Under the pieces are notes generated by a model, which did not search any database, had not been told where the DNA came from, and worked only from the letters and a program-made list of their open reading frames with translations. Shown in pieces: positions 26,074 to 35,800 of a DNA stretch of 64,000 bases (position 1 is its first letter; the number at the start of each line of letters is the position of its first letter). The DNA lies in NCBI GenBank assembly GCA_024280885.1, contig JAJRPF010000064.1:39735-103734 (forward strand), read 5' to 3'. This DNA is from Planctomycetota bacterium. GTDB lineage: Bacteria; Planctomycetota; JAJSAM01; JAJVHW01. Both the position numbers and the translations under genes were made by a program.

Positions 26074-27549
26074 GTGGTGGAGAGGCAGACTCGTCGATGC
26101 GCCTACGTCGTGGCGCTGCTCGTCGTCGCTGCGTGGACTTCGCCGCTCACTGGAACGTGCCACGCCGAGGACGACGGGATCATCTACACCACGGTGCAGG
26201 AGGGCGATGCAGTTCGCTTCCACATTCGAGTTCCGGTCGAGGAACTCCGGGAGGTGTTGGCGACGCGGCCCCTCTTCGATGGCGTAAGACTCGAGCCCCT
26301 TCCGCATGCCGACGGTGAACCGCGCTGGGTCCTCGTGCGGTCCGACCAACCAATCCATACCGGCACCTGGCGGATGCGCGTCCTGTGGCTCGCGCATCAG
26401 TGGCTGGTCGACCTGCGCAGGGCCCGCGCGCTCGACAACGACGCGCTCCACGACCGCCTTCGAGACGCGGCGTTCGCGGAGCGTCCGGCTCGCCGGTATC
26501 TCGACAACTACCTGACCGAAGTGCAGCGTCGTGGCGGCGACGAGTGGATCGAACGGCTGCATCAGCTGTCCGGCAAGCTGCGGGGATCCGCGACGGATCC
26601 GACACCGACCGCCGCGCGCAGACCCTCGTACGACCGCGCTCTCGAAGTGGACACCGTGATCGCTCGAATGACGAGTCGCCCGGACCCAATTCGCGTGGTT
26701 GTCTCGCAAGCAGGCCGAGCAACGTATCCGGATCAACCAAGGGTGGAGGTTCGCCTCGTCAACGACTGCGATCGTCCCGTGCTGCTGCTGTCGAAAGGTT
26801 GGAACCGGATGCGCGATGGAAGTGTGTTCGTCGACGTGCGGAGATCCGACGGGAGCGTTGTCCTCGCGCGCTCCGTCCATCCCTCCGAGGGCTCCTTGAG
26901 GGGCGGGCCGCGCTGGTTGCAGGTGGGAGAGTCCGACCTCCGCACGCTTAGGGTCCGCTCGTACGTCGAGCATCTCACGCCGGGTGAGTACCAAGTCCGA
27001 GTTCTGTACTCGAACAGCGGAGGGATCGACTACCCGTACTCGCAGATCGGTGGGATCGCATTCGCGTCCGAGTGGGTGGACCTCACCGTCGATCGTCGTG
27101 TGATCCACACGGTCCGCGCGCAACAGCTCCAACTGGAGACGCTCGTTGAGAGCCTGTCGGCAACGGCGCTGATCCGCGTTGTACGCGGGGAGTACGGACC
27201 GTGGGCCCGTCGGATCATCGCGCCAGAATCGGCGGCGGGGCAGCTCCTCTCAGCCGGGTGGAATGCGGTGCCAGCGATCGTCGCGTTCGCTTCTCGCGAG
27301 GACGTTGATCCCGTACGGCGCGCGCGGGCGCTGTCACTGTTGGAGTCGATCACTGGCGTCGAGCGGTCTCCGTCGATCGCGCTCTACGGAGCGCACGACG
27401 TTTACGAGGAATCGTCGCGACGCAAGCGCCCGAGACCCCCCGCGTGGACGGTGAAGACGCCAGCGCTGGGCATCGAGGTCGACGAGCAGCTCAGCCTGGC
27501 CCGCGCATGGAGTGACATCGTCGAGACGATGGTGTTCGAGTGGGAGTGA
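26074..27549 (+). CDS. Secreted protein, unknown
   Basis: About 491 residues; GTG 26068, 26074 and 26077 are all possible starts behind GGGAGGTG. A signal peptide (CAYVVALLVVAAW..., cleavage near CHAED) suggests export. The first third has VQEGDAVRFHIRVPVEELRE and a helical stretch with many Arg; the centre (VRLVNDCDRPVLLLSKGWNR, then GEYQVRVLYSNSGG) looks like an Ig-type beta-sandwich; the C-terminus is helical (VPAIVAFASREDVDPVRRAR, HEAT-like). No family is recognised. It may be driven by the repeat-borne TAGACT block upstream. Confidence 0.65.
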   Translation: MVERQTRRCAYVVALLVVAAWTSPLTGTCHAEDDGIIYTTVQEGDAVRFHIRVPVEELREVLATRPLFDGVRLEPLPHADGEPRWVLVRSDQPIHTGTWRMRVLWLAHQWLVDLRRARALDNDALHDRLRDAAFAERPARRYLDNYLTEVQRRGGDEWIERLHQLSGKLRGSATDPTPTAARRPSYDRALEVDTVIARMTSRPDPIRVVVSQAGRATYPDQPRVEVRLVNDCDRPVLLLSKGWNRMRDGSVFVDVRRSDGSVVLARSVHPSEGSLRGGPRWLQVGESDLRTLRVRSYVEHLTPGEYQVRVLYSNSGGIDYPYSQIGGIAFASEWVDLTVDRRVIHTVRAQQLQLETLVESLSATALIRVVRGEYGPWARRIIAPESAAGQLLSAGWNAVPAIVAFASREDVDPVRRARALSLLESITGVERSPSIALYGAHDVYEESSRRKRPRPPAWTVKTPALGIEVDEQLSLARAWSDIVETMVFEWE

Positions 27550-27998
27550 GCCGCTACGACCGGGAGTGCATGACTCTCCAATCGCCTCCGCGCACGCCGG
27601 TCGCTCTGTTCGCCGCGGTCCGTCCATCCCTGGAAGCCGCGTCGTGCATGAGTGGCGCCCGCGTATTGATCCGTTATGGATCCGCGGAGGGCGCCGTCAA
27701 CGCGACCGAAGTGGTGCTGGGAGACGGTGGGTGAGAGCGCGCCCCAAGACGGCCCGATGATTCGCGTGCACTAGCGAAATGCTGAACCCCGAAATGCTCG
27801 AAATGCTGAACCCGGATGAATTCTTCGGCCCTGCGACGCGTCCGAAGAATTCATCCGGGTTCAGCATTTCGCGCTGGCTCCTCGTTGAGGATTGCGCCGT
27901 GGACCGCGGCGCGGAGTCCACCCGCCTCGTCAGGGTTGATTGATTTGTCGACCAGAACGCCGTTGCGCGCTTCCCTCGGTTGCGGTCATGATGACTAG
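27550..27998. other. Intergenic region with hairpin H4
   Basis: It contains the most perfect family-2 hairpin (27799-27871) with partial extra arms at 27776-27798. I see no gene; short open frames here have no ribosome-binding site or family resemblance. Confidence 0.5.
27799..27871. repeat. Hairpin repeat family 2, copy H4 (30-bp perfect stem)
   Basis: 27799-27828 and 27842-27871 are exact inverted repeats of 30 bp; the loop is CCCTGCGACGCGT. The arms contain CTGAACCCGGATGAATTC. Just upstream are two further partial arms (AAATGCTGAACCCC and GAAATGCTC). Confidence 0.85.
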
Positions 27999-29855
27999 GT
28001 GGATACCGTCGCGAGTCGGACGCCGGGGGGAGTCTGGTCCCGCGTTCGTGCGTGGCGCGTGGAGCTTGCACTCTTCGTGGTCGCCACCGCATGCATCACG
28101 ACCGCTCTCGTGCTGGAGGACCGACGGTACGACACCGACTGGACGCGCCGCTACTGGCGGGACCCGAGTCGCCTGGACGCGACGCTGTTCACCGCGCGTG
28201 TCGAGTTCGTCGGCGGGCACCCACGCATTCGCCCCGGCAGTGTCACGCTCAAGAAGACGATGGGTGCACGCCTCTGGGAGGTCGAGCACACGTCGGACGA
28301 TCGCGTGCTCTGGCCCGCCGCGAAGCTACTCACCGTGATCTGCGCCGCGCGTCGCCGGAGTAGCCTGCCTCGCTGGTCCACACTGGGCGACTATCACATC
28401 GTCCACCGCGATGGCGCGACTTGGCTGCGCGTCGAAAGCGGGGTCGTGTCGCGGTCGCCGAGCGGCGTTCGCTGGTGGGTACGACTCGGCGACTCGCACG
28501 CGGTCGGTTATCCGTTCATCGACACCGCCATGCAATTCACGCGCGGGCGTGGAGAGACCAGAGACTGGATCGACCTCGGGAGCATCCCGATCGGCTTGCT
28601 TTCAGTGAACAACGCGTGGAACGCTGCGGACATCGACGCGTGGCGGGACGCCGTGCGCGAGAGCTTTGCACGCGCGGCACGCGATGCTGCGGCGAGGGGC
28701 GGCGTGCGGCCGCGCATGACTCATGTGGCGGCACTGGCACTGCTCCTCGACGCACGCGCTGCAGCCGACCCGCTCGTCGAGCTGGCGGAGATGAGTGCGC
28801 CGGTCGAGTATGGGAGAAAGACGTCTCGCGCCATCCCGGGCGCGCTCTTCGCGTTGCGACCGGAAACGCGACCCGACGGCCGCGCGGAGTTTGAGTACCT
28901 CGTGAACCAATTCCCCAACCCGGTCCGGGTGGCGGCGTGGATAGCGGACGACGACGAGAGGCCGGCAGAGGTGCGCGAAGCCGCGCGTGAGATGACGCTG
29001 GCCGCGCGCGTCCCCGTCTCTCGGTTCGCGGAGAGCGAGCGGTGGATGCCCTGGAGTCTCATCTTGACGCTCGCCGTTCCATTCGGACTCGCGCTCTGCG
29101 GCGCACGCCCTCGAGTAGTCGCGGGGGTTCGGCCTCGTGACGTGGCGGCGTTCGCCACACTGCTTCTCGGCGCCGGCGTCGGCGTGCCGCTGCTCGGCCC
29201 GATCACGACGGCGTCCCTCGCCCTCCTCGGCGCGGCCGTCGTGCTCGCGGTCATGCTGGGCGACGCGCGCCAATCGCGCGCGACGTGGGTGCCCGTTGCA
29301 ATCGCCGCCGTCGCCGCGCTTCTCCCCGTCGCAACGTACGTCGCGTCTCCGCTGCTGGACGCGGGCGCGCGACTCATGCTCTTCCTCGCGTTGGCCCGAC
29401 TCTCCGTCCTGGAGCCGAGACGTCCCGCCCGCGCGATCAGCGAGGCCCCGCCGCGGCGTCCCGCCCGCGTTCGCGTCGCTGCGATCGCCGAACTCGTCGT
29501 CGCCACCTCGGTCGCGGGAGTCTGGATGGCTGCTGTCCTCATGAACGGCGCGTGGGGCGTACCCGAGTTCTCTCTGGTGCGCGCCACTCTGGCCGCAGGC
29601 ATCCTCGCCATTCTCTCGCTCGGTGTTCTCGTTTCCGGGCGGCGCCTCGCGCGTCGGCGACGGCGCGTGGGACAGGTGGCGTCCGTCGCCATCGCATGGG
29701 GCCTGGTGACTCACGCGTCGGTCGTTCTGACTGCACTCCTCGCGCCGCAGTCCCACGCGTTCATCGGGTATCTGGCGGAAGCGTCAACCGTTTCGGCGGC
29801 GGTCGTGCTAGCCCTCGCCGTCGTGCAGCTCGCGCGCGGAGCGACGTACGGATAG
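27999..29855 (+). CDS. Polytopic membrane protein with large extracytoplasmic domain
   Basis: 618 residues from GTG 27999. One helix near the start (VELALFVVATACITTALVL) is followed by about 300 soluble residues that include VEFVGGHPRIRPGSVTLKKT and WVRLGDSHAVGYPFIDTAMQ. Then come seven or so transmembrane helices from about residue 350 (LILTLAVPFGLALCGA, ATLLLGAGVGVPLLG, VAIAAVAALLPVATYVA, and the last VSAAVVLALAVVQLARG). The topology is that of a sensor or transporter-like protein, but there is no kinase, nucleotide-binding or transport motif. The start codon is uncertain. Confidence 0.65.
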   Translation: MDTVASRTPGGVWSRVRAWRVELALFVVATACITTALVLEDRRYDTDWTRRYWRDPSRLDATLFTARVEFVGGHPRIRPGSVTLKKTMGARLWEVEHTSDDRVLWPAAKLLTVICAARRRSSLPRWSTLGDYHIVHRDGATWLRVESGVVSRSPSGVRWWVRLGDSHAVGYPFIDTAMQFTRGRGETRDWIDLGSIPIGLLSVNNAWNAADIDAWRDAVRESFARAARDAAARGGVRPRMTHVAALALLLDARAAADPLVELAEMSAPVEYGRKTSRAIPGALFALRPETRPDGRAEFEYLVNQFPNPVRVAAWIADDDERPAEVREAAREMTLAARVPVSRFAESERWMPWSLILTLAVPFGLALCGARPRVVAGVRPRDVAAFATLLLGAGVGVPLLGPITTASLALLGAAVVLAVMLGDARQSRATWVPVAIAAVAALLPVATYVASPLLDAGARLMLFLALARLSVLEPRRPARAISEAPPRRPARVRVAAIAELVVATSVAGVWMAAVLMNGAWGVPEFSLVRATLAAGILAILSLGVLVSGRRLARRRRRVGQVASVAIAWGLVTHASVVLTALLAPQSHAFIGYLAEASTVSAAVVLALAVVQLARGATYG

Positions 29856-29976
29856 ACAGGATGGACGCCGCGTAGGAGACGGCGGGGAGTACCCGGTCGA
29901 TCTGGGGTTGCCGTCGTCGATGACCACAGCGGCGCCGGAGGCGATGAATGGAAAAAGCGACACACGCAACCAACCC

Positions 29977-30026
29977 CCACCCCGCCGGGCTCGCGTCGGG
30001 AGGCGTGGGCGGCTCGACGAGGTGGG
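29977..30026. terminator. Hairpin family 4 between convergent genes
   Basis: CCCCACCCCGCCGGGCTCGC with GTCGGGAGGCGTGGGCGGCT and GAGGTGGGG folds into a long stem. It lies between the membrane protein gene (+) and the RraB-like gene (-). Confidence 0.45.
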
Positions 30027-30112
30027 GCGGCCGGTGCCGCTGATGGTCCGGCTCACTTGCCCAGTCGCGCTGATTTCCGCCTGCACGGGACTGCGCGCTG
30101 ACTGCGCGGCGC

Positions 30113-31141
30113 TTACGTCGTCGGCTCGGCGGTCCTCGCGGAGGAGGGTGACGGACTCGTGCTTGGCGAGGTGGCTCGCCACCCCGCGACCCATCCCTCG
30201 AACGGTTCGGCAAGTGCGGTCAACGCAGCGTGTGCTTCGCCGATCGACTCGACGGCGAGCGGCAGCGTCATGACGCACCGACAGACCGGCGCCCCGTCAT
30301 CATCCGAGGCCACCGTTGCTACGTATCCGGCGTTCCTCGCTGCGAACCAGAACGAGTCGCAGGTGCTCTTGCTCCCGCACTCCACATCGAACGTGAACTC
30401 GGTCGGGGAGCCCGCGATGCGACCATCGGCGACCAGGTGCGCCACGTCACACTCGACGCGGTCCGCTTCCCACCACCAGAACGCGCCGCCGTGTCTCGCC
30501 GCGATGTCTGCCAGTTCATCCTTCGCGTTGACGATCGCATCGAACGTGGCGATGATCGTCCGCTCGGATGTGCACTGCCAACCGTCATCCTCCACTGCGC
30601 GCGCGGGTAGTCCGGCGCTGCGCGCATCTGTCGCGATCGCCTCTGCTGCGGCCTGATCGGGTGCGCGCATGTAGAAGCGGACAGGGATGGGGCGAGACAG
30701 ATCGATCCCCGACTCCGCCAGCCATTTCAGCGTCACGACGTCCCGATCCTGGAACCCGCCGCATGCGCGCACGAATTCGATCTTCGGGTCATCTGCGTCC
30801 GCGTGGAGCCCGAAGTTGATCCCGCACGACGGGCAGCGGCGTGCTCCCTCGAATTCTGTCTCGCACGCCGGACACGTGCCCGTCTGAGGTACATCCTGGT
30901 CCGGGTCGGTGAGCTGGAAGAGATCACGAAGCGCCCAACAACCCTGACTGGCGTCCTCGGTGTGCAGGAGCAGCACGTACGCCAGCGCGCCTCCCAACAG
31001 GTCTGCGCCCGTCATCACTGATCGCAACCGGAAACGGATTGCGTGTTCCTCGTACTGGCTTCTGAGGTATTCCGCCGCTTCGTCGTTCAGCAGTTCGGGG
31101 AACTCGATCCATCCCACGCGCGCCTCTTCTTCGGTCGGCAC
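30113..31141 (-). CDS. RraB-like protein with zinc ribbon and two RraB-type domains
   Basis: 342 residues from GTG 31141, chosen because GGAGGA stands eight bases upstream. The N-terminal part (residues 1-95) is unrecognised. Residues about 88-115 hold a four-Cys zinc ribbon (CPACETEFEGARRCPSCGIN). Residues 135-240 match the RraB fold (Pfam PF06877): WLAESGIDLSRPIPVRFYMR, a helix AAAEAIATDARSAGL, and AARHGGAFWWWEAD at the end. A second, more divergent copy follows (FTFDVECGSKS..., ALAEPFEGWVAGWRAT). RraB of E. coli binds and inhibits RNase E; here the extra ribbon and the doubling make any RNase link only a hypothesis. It is probably cytosolic and monocistronic. Confidence 0.6.
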   Translation of the reverse strand: MPTEEEARVGWIEFPELLNDEAAEYLRSQYEEHAIRFRLRSVMTGADLLGGALAYVLLLHTEDASQGCWALRDLFQLTDPDQDVPQTGTCPACETEFEGARRCPSCGINFGLHADADDPKIEFVRACGGFQDRDVVTLKWLAESGIDLSRPIPVRFYMRAPDQAAAEAIATDARSAGLPARAVEDDGWQCTSERTIIATFDAIVNAKDELADIAARHGGAFWWWEADRVECDVAHLVADGRIAGSPTEFTFDVECGSKSTCDSFWFAARNAGYVATVASDDDGAPVCRCVMTLPLAVESIGEAHAALTALAEPFEGWVAGWRATSPSTSPSPSSARTAEPTT

Positions 31142-31362
31142 AGACAGTCTCCTCCAGCGCGCGTCAATTCGGAATTCCCTCGGCACAGGCTACGTTCGGT
31201 ATGCCGTGCCCGACTCAATTCGGTGGCCCTCGTCTCCGCAGTGACTCGGGTTTCGCGACTGTCGTGGCACAGCATGTCGGCCGCGACTGTCGTGCGATCG
31301 ACCGGGTTAGAGCGGCCCGGCTGACCGCTACGACACCGTGCACAGATCCCACGACAGAAGAG

Positions 31363-32265
31363 TCACTTGCCCTTGGTGGCGGGATTCTGAGCTGCGGAGC
31401 CAAGCAGCGCAGCGAGCTCTGGGCACGTGCGCTCCATCTGCCACGCGGTGACGTCGTCGTCTCCCTCGGCTGGATCGAGAAACGTCTCAATCCTGACGCG
31501 GCAGGTCCACTGATCGCCCTTGAGATAGTAGCCCTCCAGCCGGACGCGGCGGTCCTCGCTGCTGTGCTCCCCCTCGAGGAAGTACGAGTGAACTTTCACA
31601 AACTCGTCGTTGAGGCGAACGACCCTGACCCTCTTACCGTTCTTTCGGCCCTTCTTCTTGATCCGATTACGGTCTGCTTTCAGTCCGTTCCTCGCGAGCA
31701 GCTTGCCGTCGCTGCCGGCGACGCCCTCGTAGTCTTCCTTCCAGAGAAACGTCTTCAACGACACGATCCGAAGCCGTTCTCCGCCCGGCCGCTGCTGGAC
31801 GAAGCGGATCGGGAAGACACGCTCGAAGGGCGGCTTCAATCGCGTGTAGCTCCAAGTGCTGCAGGCAGGCATCCCGATCAGAAGGCGATCCCAGATGATC
31901 GCGAGCCGGTCAATGACGTAATCGTCGTCGAACTTCTGTCCGTGATACCGAGAGACCGTCAGGAGTTCGTTCCAGACGGCGGCGAACGCGTCGTTCCGCT
32001 GATCGCTCGGTCCGCGCCAATGCGCGGTTCGAACGTCATCAGCCCAGGCTGTTAGAGCAGCGCGAGCAGTCGCCAGATCAGCTACGGTTTTCGCGTCGCC
32101 GCGCGTCGCTTGGCGAGCGCTCTTCACCACGTTCGTGGCCGTGGCCATCGCGTCTTCGAGCGTGACTGGTTTCTCTTCAGCGCGCAGCACGGTCGGCAGC
32201 ACGAGGATCAGCGCGGCGAGCAACGCCAAGCTGACAACGGCGGACAGGCGTGCGAGAGATCCCAT
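31363..32265 (-). CDS. Secreted protein, unknown
   Basis: 300 residues from ATG 32265, with GAAGGTAGG about nine bases upstream. A clear signal peptide (VVSLALLAALILVLPTVLRA, cut before EEKP) is followed by a helical domain (MATATNVVKSARQATRGDAK, FAAVWNELLTVSRYHGQKFD) and a basic beta-rich C-terminal domain (KFLWKEDYEGVAG-like, RLEGYYLKGDQWTCRVRIET). A pair of Cys (PACSTW, ERTCPEL) could form a disulfide. No family is recognised. It lies 220 bp downstream of the RraB-like gene's start, on the same strand. Confidence 0.65.
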   Translation of the reverse strand: MGSLARLSAVVSLALLAALILVLPTVLRAEEKPVTLEDAMATATNVVKSARQATRGDAKTVADLATARAALTAWADDVRTAHWRGPSDQRNDAFAAVWNELLTVSRYHGQKFDDDYVIDRLAIIWDRLLIGMPACSTWSYTRLKPPFERVFPIRFVQQRPGGERLRIVSLKTFLWKEDYEGVAGSDGKLLARNGLKADRNRIKKKGRKNGKRVRVVRLNDEFVKVHSYFLEGEHSSEDRRVRLEGYYLKGDQWTCRVRIETFLDPAEGDDDVTAWQMERTCPELAALLGSAAQNPATKGK

Positions 32266-32839
32266 GCTGCGGCCTACCTTCCGCGTGATCGCGGTTCGAG
32301 ACGAGTGAGGCGCTCATCATACGCTCCGGCGGTCGTCCGGCCACGTGGCATCGGGACTCCCGTCCCGCCCCCGCTCCCGGCACCGTGCTGACCCGGGAGT
32401 GCGAGGGCAAGGCGATCCGAGCGACGGCTTCCGCAGCGGGGAGGACTACCGCGCGCTCAGCGGGATCGCCCGGGAACAGACCGGGACCAGCGTCAACGGG
32501 CTCTCGTCGTTCAAGCTGATCGGGCGGACGGGCGCGATGGCGAAGGCCGATGCGGCTGCCAAGCCGCGGAGGCGGACGACGAGGAAGACGACGCCGGAAA
32601 GCGAGGGGACGGCTCTCGTCGAAGAGGTCTCTGCAGGCTGACGCCCCCGGAGTCCGGAAGCCCCAAATCGGCGTAGCGAGAGCGGGCGCACCTCATAGCG
32701 CGAGCCCTCCCGCCGGGAACGACGAGCATTCGCAGCAAGTGAGAGATTCCGGGACCGGTTCCGGCCCCGGGCGGATTCCGACCATGACGCCGCCCTCGGT
32801 CCTCCGTAGTCCGGAGTACGATCGCTGGCCCAAAGCCGT
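32266..32839. other. Intergenic region, possible gene fragment
   Basis: A plus-strand frame ending at 32641 (GEDYRALSGIAREQTGTSVN, ending TALVEEVSAG) looks coding in its last 65 codons, but its beginning does not and there is no start signal; it may be a remnant. A -10-like TACGAT (32817-32822) precedes the sigma-Cpd gene. Confidence 0.35.
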
Positions 32840-35800
32840 ATGCCCGACTCTGATGCTCCGATCACCCTCGACTCCCTGCTCGTGCATCGGGCGTGGGTGC
32901 GGTCTGTGGCTCGCGCCATGGTCGGCGACGCGAACTGCGCAGACGACGTCGAGCAGGATGTCTGGTTGGCTGCGCTGGAGCGGCCTCCGACACACGCGGC
33001 ATCCCCGCGTGGTTGGCTGGGGACCGTCACGCGGAACTTCGCTCGGCGCCTCCATCGCGACGCGGCGACTCGTCAACGCTACGAGAGCTCGGTGTTGGCG
33101 CGCGCTCCGGCCAATCCCGCAGCAGACCTCGTCGCCGAAGCTGAGCTCCAGCAGCGGATCGCGCGTGCAGTCCTGGACCTTGAGGAGCCGTTTCGGGCCA
33201 CCGTTCTGCTTCGGTACTTCGATGGGCTCCCCATTCGTGAGGTCGCGCAGGAACTCGACGTCCCGGTCGAGACCGTGCGGTCGCGGCTGCGACGTGCGCT
33301 CGACCGGCTGCGGGGCCGTCTCGACGGCGACTCGCACGGTCGTCGCTCCGCCTGGGCGCTTCCGGTCCTCGCGTGGACCGACGCGGCACCGGCTCCACCG
33401 TCTCGCTGGGTGACGGCGGCGCCCACCGCCTTGATCGGAGGCATTGTCGTGAAGAAGCTCGCTGTCGCATCGTTGGTTCTTCTCGCGGTGGCTGCGGCTT
33501 CTTGGTTCGTTTGGCCGGGCGGTCAATCGACGTCGACTTCATCGCCTGATGACGACGTGGCGCCGGCGTCTCAGGCTTCGCAGCCAGGCGGGGTCCACAC
33601 GCTGAAGCGCGAGTTGCCCGCCAACGCGATTGTGGAAGACGTAATTGTGCGGGACGTGCTCCCGGCGGATCTGCCGCCTTCGGTTGATCTCAACGCAATC
33701 GATCGCGACTTGGACATCCATGGAACGGTTGTCGATGGGGATGGGGTCCCTGTACCGGGCGCACGCGTCGCAGCGGTGTCGTATCCATGGCGCGGTGCAG
33801 GGCTCCCCAACTCGGATGCCCTGTATGAGGAAGAGCCGGGACCCGAGACGCGGTCGGCGCAGGACGGGTCCTTCTCACTTCGTCTGGCGCGAGGAGAGCG
33901 CGTGTCGCTGCGCGTGGCGGCCGAGGGGTACGCGATTGCGGAGATCCCCATGGTATCGGCCGGAAGCCGATTGCAGGTGACGGTGCTGCCGGGAGTCCGA
34001 CTCGTCATCGTCGCCAGCGATGCGGCCGGTGATCCACTCGTAGGTGCGCGGGTCCGCATCACGAGCCATTGGACGGAGGCAGCGCGGATGGTACATGCGG
34101 AGGGAACGACCGATGCTGCCGGGTTGTGCGTTCTCGATGACCTGCCGCCGCGTGCGCCTGTCTGGATTCGCGTGCACCACGCGATGGGCCGCATCAATCG
34201 TCGCGCGATGCGTGTGGAACTCCCGAGCGCAGGTGAGTTGCGACGCGAGGTTCGCGTTCCCGGTGGACGCACGCTGACCGGGATCGTGACCGATGCCATC
34301 ACGCGTGTGCCCGTCCCGGGCGCACGCGTCGGACCTGTTTCCTTGTATGGCGAGTGGGAAGTCACGGACTCCGAGGGCCGATACGAGCTGAAGGGCTGGT
34401 CCGACGGCCAGGCGACCGAGGTTCGCGTCGTCGCTGCGGGGTTCGCGCCTGCCCAGCGCTTTGTCGGTGACGCGAGCGCGATCGACATCCAACTTCGTCG
34501 CGCCGCGACCGTGCGGGGCCGGGTCGTCGCGGTCGACGGAACGCCGGTCGCGAACGCCCGCGTCGGAATGAGCGCCTCGGACGACGTGGAACCGCCGCGC
34601 GAGATCGGCTACGGCCAGATGCGGCGATTTGTCCAGACCAATGACGCGTACGCGACGACGGACCAGGACGGCCGTTTCCACATCTCGGGTCTGTGGCCAG
34701 GACTGCCTCACATCCTGGTTGTCACCGCGGCGGGGCATGCACGTGTTCGGCGTGAGACACCTCTCCCGAGCGGGATGGAGGAGGTCAATCTCGGCGATGT
34801 GATCGTCGGGCCGCCTCATCGTGTCGAGGGGGGCGTCGTCGCAGAGGACGGCAAGCCGCGTCCGCGGGTCCAGGTCAAGCTCACCGGGCCGAAGAGGCCG
34901 TTGGATGGCCCGGCTCCCTGGGGAGATGACGTCTTCGTGTTCACGGACGACCTCGGCCGCTTCCGCTTCGCGGACGTCGGGCCTGGCGAGTACGAACTCG
35001 CCGTGGGCAGAGAGTCTTCGCACGTCGTGCGCCAACGAATCAGCGTTCCGGAGGACGCTGACGTACTCGACATAGTTGTGGAGCAGGTCACGATGCGCAC
35101 TGTCGCATTCACCGTCACCGACCAGACGGGAGTGCCTGTCGAGAGCGTGTACGTCAGCGCGATGGCCGACCGCAGCAACAGCCGCGCCCAGCACTTCTAC
35201 GGCAGGAGCGACGCCGAGGGCCGAGTTCGCCTCGACGTCCCGGCGGGCCGGACGTTCCAGCTGGCAGTTAGCACGCGCCAGGTCGCGACTCCGACGTATC
35301 TCGTTACGCCATACCGCTGGCTGGGGCGCAACGAGACAGATGTACGAATCGTTCTGGAGGAGAGTGCTCAGGTGACCGGACGCATCATCAACGCGCAGGC
35401 GAATCCGATGCCCGGAGCTGTGCTGCGCATCGAGGGCCCCGGGCCAGCGCCTGACGCGCGGGTTGTCGCGGACGCCGATGGCCGCTTCCGGGCGAGCGTC
35501 GGAGTCACTGGTCGATGGTCGATCGTCTTCGACGGCGCTGTGCGAGTTGACGCGCGGCCGTCGCACCAAGACGCGGGCCTCGTGGCGCGGGCAGATGACG
35601 TGCGACCGGGCGCAGACGTCCTCCTGCGCTGCTCCCCACTGCACACCGAACGCTCGGTCACGATCCTCGTCGTCTCTCCTGAAGGGCTTCCCGTGCCCGA
35701 CGCAGGTGTGTATGTGCAGCGCGGAACCGCGTGGAGCCAGAGGTACTCGACAGATGCGACCGGTCACGCGGTCATCGAGAGACTTCCAGAATGGGAGATT

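Noticed and set aside
27600..27730. Another copy of the GGCGTTGGTGCATG element
   Set aside because: GTGCATGAGTGGCGCC and GTCAACGCG are only loosely similar to the ends and no interior block matches.
33875..35767. 630-codon open frame on the minus strand
   Set aside because: Lies entirely opposite the sigma-Cpd gene and has no recognisable domain or start signal.
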